This document shows positions 33,103-40,082 of a stretch of 64,000 nt of DNA, piece after piece (within the stretch, counting starts at the first letter, position 1; each line of letters begins with the position of its first letter). Source of the stretch: Asticcacaulis sp. AND118 (lineage in GTDB: Bacteria; Pseudomonadota; Alphaproteobacteria; Caulobacterales; Caulobacteraceae). The notes below the pieces were generated by a model, which did no database searches, was not told where the DNA came from, and was given only the letters and a program-made list of their open reading frames with translations. A program made the translations under genes and the position numbers. The stretch lies in contig NZ_CP084910.1 in NCBI RefSeq assembly GCF_020535245.1, positions 1,154,501 through 1,218,500 on the forward strand, in the 5' to 3' direction.

Positions 33103-33166
33103 ATACCTCCCTGCCTTTGGCGGGGAGGGGGACCATTTGCAGAGCAAAGGGTGGTGGGGTGTCTTA
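33103..33166 (+). repeat. dispersed repeat family B, single unit
   Basis: ATACCTCCCTGCCTTTGGCG, GGGAGGGGGACC, a TTTGC-AGA-GCAAA hairpin and GGGTGGTGGGGTGTCTTA. It has the unit plan of the paired elements at 35210 and 53722, but the inverted partner is missing. Confidence 0.7.
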
Positions 33167-33228
33167 CGGTATTTTAAAATCGTCTGGCGTGTCCGTATTG
33201 ACGATTTGAAAGCGCTTCACGCGGGTGC

Positions 33229-34338
33229 TTAAACCACGCCCGGTACGAACGCTGTGCCGCCCGTCTGGCCGCGATGGCGCAGATAGGCGTCCAGCAGCGT
33301 ACAAGCCATCATCGCCTCGGCCACCGGCACGGCGCGCAGGCCCACGCAGGGGTCGTGACGGCCCTTGGTGCGGATGTCGACCTCCTTGCCTTCGATGTCG
33401 ATCGACTGACGCTCGGTCAGGATCGACGAGGTCGGCTTGAGCGCCAGACGCGCCACGATGGTCTGACCCGTCGAAATGCCGCCCAATATGCCGCCCGCAT
33501 GGTTCGAGAGAAACGCGATGCCGTCAGAGCCCATCCGCATCTCATCGGCATTCTGTTCGCCGGAAAGCGTCGCCGAATTGAAGCCTTCGCCGATTTCCAC
33601 GCCCTTGACCGCGTTGATCGACATCAGATTGGCCGCCAGATCAGAGTCCAGCTTGCCATAGATCGGCGCGCCCCAACCGGCGGGCACGCCCTCGGCCTGC
33701 ACCTCAATGACCGCGCCGATGGAGGAGCCGGCCTTGCGGATGCTGTCGAGATACTCTTCGAACAGGCTGAGATGCGTGGCGTCAGGCGAGAAGAACGGGT
33801 TCTCATTGACCTGTGCCCAGTCCCACTGATCGCGGTCGATGGGGTGGACGCCCAGTTGCACCATGGCGCCGCGCACTTCTATCTGAGGGCCGATCAGGGT
33901 CTTTAGCACCTTCAGCGCCACCGCGCCGGCGGCGACGCGCGCAGCGGTTTCCCGGGCGCTGGAGCGGCCGCCGCCGCGATAGTCGCGGATGCCGTACTTG
34001 GCGAAATAGGTGTAGTCGGCGTGGCCCGGACGGAACTGACGCGCGATCTCGCCATAGTCCTTGGAGCGCTGATCGGTGTTTTCGATCATCACCGAAATCG
34101 GCGTGCCGGTCGTCTTGCCTTCGAACACGCCGGACAGAATCTTGGCTTCATCGGCCTCGCGGCGCTGGGTGACGAAGCGCGAGCCGCCCGGCTTGCGGCG
34201 GTCGAGCGCCCCTTGCAGGTCCGCCTTGCTCAGTTCGATCCCCGGAGGGCAGCCGTCGATCACGCAGCCGAGCGCCGGACCGTGGCTTTCGCCCCAGGTG
34301 GTGACGCGGAAAAGATGACCGAAGCTGTTGTGCGACAT
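33229..34338 (-). CDS. aroC: chorismate synthase
   Basis: Converts 5-enolpyruvylshikimate-3-phosphate to chorismate, using reduced FMN. The 369-residue protein has all three signatures: [18 protein letters not shown] near the start, the central [20 protein letters not shown] and [18 protein letters not shown], and the carboxy-terminal [17 protein letters not shown]. The ATG at 34338 matches the universal [20 protein letters not shown] start. It stands alone, separated by 61 bp from the J-protein gene behind it. Confidence 0.96.
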   Translation of the reverse strand: MSHNSFGHLFRVTTWGESHGPALGCVIDGCPPGIELSKADLQGALDRRKPGGSRFVTQRREADEAKILSGVFEGKTTGTPISVMIENTDQRSKDYGEIARQFRPGHADYTYFAKYGIRDYRGGGRSSARETAARVAAGAVALKVLKTLIGPQIEVRGAMVQLGVHPIDRDQWDWAQVNENPFFSPDATHLSLFEEYLDSIRKAGSSIGAVIEVQAEGVPAGWGAPIYGKLDSDLAANLMSINAVKGVEIGEGFNSATLSGEQNADEMRMGSDGIAFLSNHAGGILGGISTGQTIVARLALKPTSSILTERQSIDIEGKEVDIRTKGRHDPCVGLRAVPVAEAMMACTLLDAYLRHRGQTGGTAFVPGVV

Positions 34339-34399
34339 GGATTTAGTGACCTGCTTTTTTGTCACAGCGACTTAGGACAGTTCCGCCCCCAGCGCAACC

Positions 34400-35131
34400 T
34401 TAAGCCCAACGGTTATGAAACTCGGCCAGCAGGTCCGAAGCCGGGCGCATCGGCCTATGCACGGCCTCCAGCGTCACGTGAAGATCGCCCGCCGGGTGCT
34501 TGGCGGTGGTGGGCAGGCCCAAACCTTTGAGCGTAAGCTTGCCGTCGACAGTGTCGGCAAGGTCTATGCTCTGCGCGCCGTGCGGCGTGTCGAGCGCGAT
34601 GTGCCCGCCCCGTTGCAGGCGGCGGGCGTCGACCGGGGCCGTCAGAAACAGGTCGTGACCGGCGGCGTGCAGGTCGTCGCGGCGTTCGATTTCGATGCGA
34701 AAGACGTGTTCGGTGCCGCCAGGGCGCGCGGCCTTTAGCCGCAGCCGGTCGCCTTCGCGCAAGCCGGCGGGCAGGGTGATGCGCAGGTGCTTGCGGTGCA
34801 TCAGGCTGCGGCCCGGCCCGGCGTCGTGGATCAATTCCAGCGGCATGGGCACGTCGGTGACGATGCCGCCGCCATTGACCGCAGTCTCCACGCTGACGCG
34901 CAGAGGCTCCGCCGGGTCGGACAGTTCCTCAATAATTTCAGAAATATCGGGCCCGTTCCTGATCTGGCGCATCAGCAGGTCGCGCGCCAGTATCAGCCGC
35001 CTCAGAGGGACGTCCGTGCCGTTGAGGTCCGGGTGCGCGCGCTTGGCCAGTCGGCGAAAAGCCGCCTGCACGTGGCTGCTGCTGACCGGTTCTGAAAGAC
35101 CGAGGACGCTGAGGGCGGAGGTTCTGTTCAT
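34400..35131 (-). CDS. J-domain protein (short DnaJ/CbpA-like)
   Basis: A 243-residue co-chaperone. The J-domain HPD is at residues 33-35 (FRRLAKRAHPDLNG). The carboxy-terminal part is a DnaJ-C-like substrate domain (RITLPAGLREGDRLRLKAAR, HDLFLTAPVDARRLQRGGHI). It lacks the zinc-finger and a clear Gly/Phe linker, so it is a class B protein rather than DnaJ itself. It should stimulate DnaK. It starts 265 bp from divergent pdxH, with a family B repeat pair in between. Confidence 0.85.
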   Translation of the reverse strand: MNRTSALSVLGLSEPVSSSHVQAAFRRLAKRAHPDLNGTDVPLRRLILARDLLMRQIRNGPDISEIIEELSDPAEPLRVSVETAVNGGGIVTDVPMPLELIHDAGPGRSLMHRKHLRITLPAGLREGDRLRLKAARPGGTEHVFRIEIERRDDLHAAGHDLFLTAPVDARRLQRGGHIALDTPHGAQSIDLADTVDGKLTLKGLGLPTTAKHPAGDLHVTLEAVHRPMRPASDLLAEFHNRWA

Positions 35132-35209
35132 TCTGAAGAGACGGGCAAAGGATGTATTGACGCAATGTGACCCCCTATGGTCAACAGCGGGTTAATACCC
35201 TATTTATTC

Positions 35210-35376
35210 TTCCCTGGCTTGCCGGGGGGACCGCACGAGCCGCCAAGGGCGGTGAGATGTGGTGGTGGGGTGTCTTGCAGTCTTTCAACCCACTACTATG
35301 TTGAAGCATTGGTAAGATACCCCACCACCACGCCTTTCAGGCGCGGTCTCCCTCCCCAACGAGTTGGGAGGAATGA
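35210..35376. repeat. family B inverted pair between the J-protein and pdxH genes
   Basis: The left unit has CCGCACGAGC, a CCGCC-AA-GGGCGG hairpin and GTGAGATGTGGTGGTGGGGT; the right unit reads back from ACCCCACCACCACGC through CGCCTTTCAGGCG to CTCCCTCCCCAACGAGTTGG. The pair can fold as one large hairpin. Stem sequences differ from those in the pair at 53722, but pairing is kept. Confidence 0.8.
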
Positions 35377-35396
35377 GGGGGTTTGGAGAACTTTGA

Positions 35397-36047
35397 ATGT
35401 CCCGTTCCGATCTGATCCCCCCCAGCCCAGACTACGCCGATGCCCATGCGGCGCACGAGGCCGATATCGACGGCGCCGAACCGTTCGATCTGTTTGGTCA
35501 ATGGTTGATGGATGCGCGGGCCAAGGAGCCGAACGATCCCAACGCCATGACGGTGGCGACGGTGGACGAGGACGGCCTGCCCGACGCGCGCATGGTCTTG
35601 CTCAAGGATTTCGATGCGCAGGGCTTTGTTTTCTATACGAATACTCAAAGCCATAAGGGCCGTCAGCTTCTGGGTGCGCGCAAGGCAGCGCTGCTGTTCC
35701 ACTGGAAATCCCTGCGCCGTCAGGTGCGTATCCGCGGCACGGTCGAGATGGTCAGCGACGCCGAGGCCGACGAGTATTTCGCTTCGCGTGCCCGCAATTC
35801 ACAGATCGGCGCCTGGGCATCGGAACAGTCGCAACCGCTGGAAGGCCGCTTCGCGCTGGAAAAGCGGGTGGCGGAATTCGGTCTGAAATTCGGGATCGGG
35901 ACCGTACCGCGCCCGCCGCACTGGACGGGTTTTCGCATCGTGCCGCTGTCGATCGAGTTCTGGCGCGACAAACCGTTCCGCCTGCACGATCGTCTGAAGT
36001 TCGACCGCGCCGGCGTAGGTTGGGTCAAGTCGAAGCTGTATCCGTAA
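35397..36047 (+). CDS. pdxH: pyridoxamine 5'-phosphate oxidase
   Basis: FMN enzyme that makes pyridoxal 5'-phosphate from the pyridoxine or pyridoxamine phosphate. The 216-residue protein has the family's amino-terminal [40 protein letters not shown], the FMN-binding block [18 protein letters not shown] and the closing signature near the end ([18 protein letters not shown]). Length and start are normal. A paired family B element lies just upstream; the HAD gene ends directly against this stop. Confidence 0.95.
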   Translation: MSRSDLIPPSPDYADAHAAHEADIDGAEPFDLFGQWLMDARAKEPNDPNAMTVATVDEDGLPDARMVLLKDFDAQGFVFYTNTQSHKGRQLLGARKAALLFHWKSLRRQVRIRGTVEMVSDAEADEYFASRARNSQIGAWASEQSQPLEGRFALEKRVAEFGLKFGIGTVPRPPHWTGFRIVPLSIEFWRDKPFRLHDRLKFDRAGVGWVKSKLYP

Positions 36048-36662
36048 CTACCAGTTCGCCGGATCGGACCTGTAAAACGGCCGCACATCCGACACGCTGA
36101 GCCCGGCGGCGCGAGCGGCGGCCATGCCTTCGTCGCTGTCTTCGTAAGCGTGGGCCTCGTGCGGGGCGACGTCCAGCCGGCGGCAGGCTTCGAGATAGAG
36201 GTCGGGCGCGGGTTTCCCGACCCCGGTATCCTCGAACGCCACCACGGCGTCGAACCTCTCATAAAGCCCGATGGCTTTCAGCGTGGCTATCACGATGGCC
36301 TTTTGCCCACCGGAGCAGACGCCCAGCTTCAATACGCGGTGATAGTGCCGGACCAGCGCCTCGGTCTGCGGGATGGCCTTCACCGCATCGATATTGTCCA
36401 TGAACAGCGGGGCGTTCTGGGCGGCGATAGCATCGGCGTCGAAGTGCAGTCCTGTGCCCTCACGTACGGCTTGTAACAAATTAGCGCGCGACCAGCCGAC
36501 GCGCGCCGCGTAAAAGTCGGCGGCGAAATCGATGCCGTAAACCTTCAGAGCGGCGCTGTAGGCGCGATAATGGGCCGCGAAGGTGTCGGCCAGGGTGCCG
36601 TCGCAATCGAAGACGAGGGCCTTTATGCCTTCGGGCGGGCGGAGGTTTTCGGGAAACAGCAT
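36048..36662 (-). CDS. HAD superfamily hydrolase (phosphoglycolate-phosphatase-like)
   Basis: A 204-residue HAD subfamily IA phosphatase. Motif I is VFDCDGTLADT near residues 17-27, motif II VCSGGQKA, motif III with the lysine in GVGKPAPDLYLEA, motif IV YEDSDEGMAAA. A small helical cap lies between motifs I and II. Substrate is unknown; sugar phosphates or phosphoglycolate are usual. Its stop codon abuts that of pdxH on the other strand. Confidence 0.88.
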   Translation of the reverse strand: MLFPENLRPPEGIKALVFDCDGTLADTFAAHYRAYSAALKVYGIDFAADFYAARVGWSRANLLQAVREGTGLHFDADAIAAQNAPLFMDNIDAVKAIPQTEALVRHYHRVLKLGVCSGGQKAIVIATLKAIGLYERFDAVVAFEDTGVGKPAPDLYLEACRRLDVAPHEAHAYEDSDEGMAAARAAGLSVSDVRPFYRSDPANW

Positions 36663-36929
36663 ACGGTATTTATGGAGCTCAGGACGATGCGGGTCAAATC
36701 CGACTCGAAGCGGGTGGCAAGGGCTTTGCCGTAGTCGCTTCGCAGGGCAAGAGCCTCGCCACCCAGCCAGCCAAGGCTACCGAAGACATCCGCATACACC
36801 TCAGCGACGTGCAGAGACTGCACAGGCCGACAGTTACAATTGCGTCCTTGCGGCTTTCAGACGGCTTGACGAACGGGGGCGCGGCGTACAGTGATGCGCG
36901 GTTTCCAAAATCGTACCGAGTATAGCCGC
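36663..36929. other. 267-bp gap, no supported gene
   Basis: A 66-residue minus-strand frame (36623-36823) overlaps the HAD gene start and has no recognisable features or clear ribosome binding site. It must hold promoters for both divergent neighbours. Confidence 0.4.
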
Positions 36930-38366
36930 ATGACCGATCCCGCCTTGCCTGACGCCCTTATCGCGCACCTGTCCGAAGGGGCGGATGACATCATCACCAC
37001 CTCCTGCGCTGTGGTGATCCTCAAGGGCAAGCGCGCCTACAAGGTCAAGAAGAGCGTCGATTACGGCTTCCTCGACTTCACTTCGGTGGAGAAGCGCCGC
37101 AAGGCCCTGCTGCGCGAATTGCGCTACAATCAGCGCATGGCCGCCGACATCTATCTGGGGGTCGAGGAGATTCAGGGCGAAAGCGTGCTGGTCATGCGCC
37201 GCTTCGACACGGCGGGCGTGCTGGCCGAACAGAGTCAGTCGCGCGAGGACTGGACGCCGGATCTCGACCTGATGCACGATCTGGGGCAGTTGGTGGCGCA
37301 GTTCCACGCCGGGTCGGAAATCTGCCGCGACGGCGAGCACGAATTCAACATCAAGTACGTCATCGACTCCAATAAAAAGAATATCGAGGTCTTCCGCGAG
37401 GAACTGGGGGCCGAGGCTGTCGACGCCTATGACCGGGCCATTCAGGCGGCCTATGCGGAACTGGTCGGCGATGTGAAGCGCCGCTTCTCAGAAGGCTATG
37501 TGCGTCACTGTCACGGGGACCTGCACCTCGGCAATATCCTCATCGAGAACGACAAGCCGGTCCTGTTCGACTGCATCGAGTTCAACGAACGCCTGAGCCA
37601 GATCGACGTGCTTTACGATCTGGCCTTCCTGCTGATGGACCTGTGGGTGAGGGGGCATCATGCCGCCGCCAATACGGTGCTCAATATATATGTTGAAAAG
37701 GCTGCGCGGCTGGAGGACGACATCCATAGCGTCTATGCCGGTCTGAAGCTGCTGCCGCTCTATATGTCGGTGCGCGCCGGCGTGCGCTGTCACGTCAACG
37801 CCAATTACGGCGGCACGCCCAACTACGCCATGGAAAAGGCAAAGATGTATCTTCAGGCGGCGCACGCCTTTTTGGAGATGAAGCCGGCCGAGCTTCTGGC
37901 CGTCGGCGGTTTGTCGGGGTCGGGCAAGAGCACCCATTCGCGCCGCATCGCGCCGGAGACGGGTCGCGCGCCGGGATCGCTGGTCCTGCGTTCGGATGAA
38001 ATGCGCAAGCGCCTGTGGGCCTGTCCGGAATTCGAAACCCTGCCCAGGGAAGCCTACACGCCGGCGGAAAATGAGCGCGTCTATAACCATATGTTCGATC
38101 TGGCGCGCACGGCGGTGCAAAGCGGGCAGTCGGTGATTCTCGACGCCACCTTCCGCAATCAGGACCGCGCGCGTCAGGCCAAAGAACTGGCAGAAAGGCA
38201 AGGGGTCAAATTCCGCGCCTTGTGGATGGACGTGCCGGCGGACGAGCGTCTGCGCCGGGTCCTGCAACGGCGCAACGACGTCTCGGATGCGACGCCGGAT
38301 ATCGCCGGCGCGCAGACCGATCCGGTGCTGGATCGGGCGCTTTGGATCATGACCCCGAATCCGTAA
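36930..38366 (+). CDS. aminoglycoside-phosphotransferase-like / ATPase fusion protein
   Basis: A 478-residue two-domain protein. The amino-terminal half is a kinase-like APH domain (AYKVKKSVDYGFLDF, HCHGDLHLGNILI with the catalytic Asp, then DCIEFNE). The carboxy-terminal half is a P-loop kinase/AAA-type domain (VGGLSGSGKSTHSRR near residue 325, LVLRSDEMRKRLW, VILDATFRNQDRA). This fusion is widespread in bacteria; its substrate has not been established. ATG 36930 is preferred over the ATG at 36891. Confidence 0.85.
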   Translation: MTDPALPDALIAHLSEGADDIITTSCAVVILKGKRAYKVKKSVDYGFLDFTSVEKRRKALLRELRYNQRMAADIYLGVEEIQGESVLVMRRFDTAGVLAEQSQSREDWTPDLDLMHDLGQLVAQFHAGSEICRDGEHEFNIKYVIDSNKKNIEVFREELGAEAVDAYDRAIQAAYAELVGDVKRRFSEGYVRHCHGDLHLGNILIENDKPVLFDCIEFNERLSQIDVLYDLAFLLMDLWVRGHHAAANTVLNIYVEKAARLEDDIHSVYAGLKLLPLYMSVRAGVRCHVNANYGGTPNYAMEKAKMYLQAAHAFLEMKPAELLAVGGLSGSGKSTHSRRIAPETGRAPGSLVLRSDEMRKRLWACPEFETLPREAYTPAENERVYNHMFDLARTAVQSGQSVILDATFRNQDRARQAKELAERQGVKFRALWMDVPADERLRRVLQRRNDVSDATPDIAGAQTDPVLDRALWIMTPNP

Positions 38367-38514
38367 GGTGAATTACGGTAAATATCGCGTGAGGAGGTGC
38401 ATTCTTGACACGATCCTTGCGTATATTCGCGTGACAACAGGTAGGCCGGTGACGATACGCTCCGATTGGCGGAGGGTCCGACCGGGACGACTAAGACTTG
38501 AAGGCTGGGACGAC

Positions 38515-39318
38515 GTGTCTGACGAAGTGACGCATTTTGACGCCGAAACCGCAATCGAAACGGGGCGGGGGCGCAGGAAGGGCCTTGCCTTCGCGCCCGT
38601 CGCCTTCGTGATCAGCCTGTTCGCGCCCCTGACCTACGCCGCGGCCATGATGGCGACGGGCGTCGGCTATATCAGCTACGACCTCGGCTTCAACACCATC
38701 GCGCTCGACTACGTGCCCAAGATCGCCACGGTGGCCATGATCCTGTCGGCCCTGTCGCTGCTGATCTCGCTGTTCAAGGCGCCGAAGACCTACGGCCCCT
38801 GGGCGCTGGGGGCGGTGCTGGTGTCCGGCGCCGTGCTGGCCGGCTATTACGCCTATGAACTGCGCCTGAAATCCAATCCGCCGATCCACGAGGTGGCGAC
38901 CAACTGGGATCGCCCGGTGACCTTCTCGGCCAAGCTGATCGAAGCCCGCGGGCCCGACGCCCACCCGATCGAGGACGCCCCCTATGTCGGGCGCAATGTG
39001 GCCTATGAGTGGGCCGGGCAGACGGTGGCGTCTATCAATGCCCAGACCTGCCCGCTGGCGGCCTCGATTCCGGGCAAGCCCAAGGATGCGGCGGCTGTGG
39101 CGCGCATCCTCAAGGACGAAGGCTATGTCGTCTTCGGCCGTTCCGACTGGCGCGTCGAAGCGACCTGGGAAGACCCGCTGTGGGGCGTGAAATCCGACAT
39201 TGTCGTGCGCCTCGATCCCGACCGCACCGACATCCGTTCGGTCAGCCGTCAGGAAGCCGTCGATCTGGGCGGCAACTGCCAGCGCGTGATGGCGCTGATG
39301 GAACGCATCAAGGGCTGA
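38515..39318 (+). CDS. DUF1499 membrane protein
   Basis: From the GTG at 38515 the protein is 267 residues with three to four helices (FVISLFAPLTYAAAMMATGV, IATVAMILSALSLLISLF, PWALGAVLVSGAVLAGYYAY), then a periplasmic DUF1499 domain ending in DIRSVSRQEAVDLGGNCQRV. The frame is open back to 38368, but residues before the GTG look random and arginine-rich. Function of DUF1499 is unknown. It follows the APH/ATPase gene closely and may be co-transcribed with it. Confidence 0.78.
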   Translation: MSDEVTHFDAETAIETGRGRRKGLAFAPVAFVISLFAPLTYAAAMMATGVGYISYDLGFNTIALDYVPKIATVAMILSALSLLISLFKAPKTYGPWALGAVLVSGAVLAGYYAYELRLKSNPPIHEVATNWDRPVTFSAKLIEARGPDAHPIEDAPYVGRNVAYEWAGQTVASINAQTCPLAASIPGKPKDAAAVARILKDEGYVVFGRSDWRVEATWEDPLWGVKSDIVVRLDPDRTDIRSVSRQEAVDLGGNCQRVMALMERIKG

Positions 39319-39345
39319 TAGGGCGATTGGCTCACAAATGACGGC

Positions 39346-39360
39346 TTAAGATTTGCTTAA
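39346..39360. promoter_or_regulatory. full CtrA-type binding site TTAA-N7-TTAA
   Basis: TTAAGATTTGCTTAA has the exact spacing of the Caulobacterales cell-cycle regulator CtrA site. It starts 27 bp after the DUF1499 stop and ends 29 bp before the small ORF at 39390. No other perfect site was found in the intergenic regions. Confidence 0.6.
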
Positions 39361-39389
39361 CCCTCTCCGTTTGGCGAGAGGAACCTGTC

Positions 39390-39539
39390 ATGCTGTCCCG
39401 TTTTGGCTATTTTGTCTCGAAACGCGCCCTTTATCTGGCGACGGGATGGCTTCTGCTGTTTGCGATGCAGCTAAGCGTGGCCAGTTGCACCCCGGAACCG
39501 GTCACCGGATACGCCGTGCGGATCAGCGCCGAGCGCTGA
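39390..39539 (+). CDS. candidate 49-residue lipoprotein
   Basis: MLSRFGYFVSKRALYLATGW opens the frame, a hydrophobic run LLLFAMQLSVASC follows with a possible lipobox cysteine at residue 33, and the end is TPEPVTGYAVRISAER. GAGAGG precedes the ATG and a CtrA-type site lies just upstream. It is too short for length alone to count as evidence and I know no family, so it is a candidate only. Confidence 0.45.
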   Translation: MLSRFGYFVSKRALYLATGWLLLFAMQLSVASCTPEPVTGYAVRISAER

Positions 39540-40082
39540 GTATTTTATAAATTTCTGAAAATTCGCACCTTTCTCGCGTCAAAAACGGGCCCGAATTGCG
39601 CCCCATTTGTGCTGCGCTGCAATAATTAATGGGGTTATCTTGAAAAAATATGTTTCATTTGAAATTATACATGCGGAATGAAATTATCTAAAATATAGAA
39701 CAGCAAGGAAAATAGCTGGAGACGATGTGCAAATCGGGCGAGATGGACTCGCCTTAAGAGATTTTTTCTGCACGACATTTCACCTTAAGGTTTTTGGTTT
39801 TCCTCGTATTTTATTTGTTTCGCCCGGTGAATATGCACAACATTCTGTTTTTAAGTGTTTTTTTATGGACCGGGAGTGGCGTCGGACCAAGAGAAGCGTG
39901 TCTGGCCAATGTGGCAGACTAAAGTTACTTCTGTGACTTATTGGAGACAGGTTGCAGATGATATTTACTGTTTCGTGGCGCGCGATTGACGGATTTGTGA
40001 CGCGAGTGTCTTACTCGGCTCCAACAGCTTTCGGGCTGGAAATGAAAGTCGGTAAATACCGACCTAATCCGGAGAACTCAGA
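39540..40082. other. AT-rich 543-bp leader/promoter region of a TonB receptor gene
   Basis: This is the most AT-rich intergenic stretch of the window. The 69-residue frame at 39727 lacks support. A TTGACG (39986) and TCTTAC (40009) pair has 17-bp spacing but a weak -10. GTCGGT-AAAT-ACCGAC forms a hairpin at 40048-40063, 8 bases before the GGAG of the receptor gene, where it could affect translation. Confidence 0.45.

Noticed and set aside
35191-35205. TTAA-N7-TTTA near the J-protein and pdxH starts
   Set aside because: One mismatch to the CtrA consensus in an AT-rich spot; chance is likely. Only the perfect site at 39346 was kept.
36623-36823. 66-residue minus-strand frame at the HAD gene start
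   Set aside because: It overlaps the well-supported HAD start codon and shows no motif, signal or ribosome binding site.
38405-38427. TTGACA and TATATT before the DUF1499 gene
   Set aside because: The spacing is only 11 bp, far from the 17 bp of a sigma-70-type promoter.
39727-39936. 69-residue frame in the AT-rich leader of the large TonB receptor
   Set aside because: No ribosome binding site, cysteine- and phenylalanine-rich, no family resemblance; the region is better read as leader and promoter.
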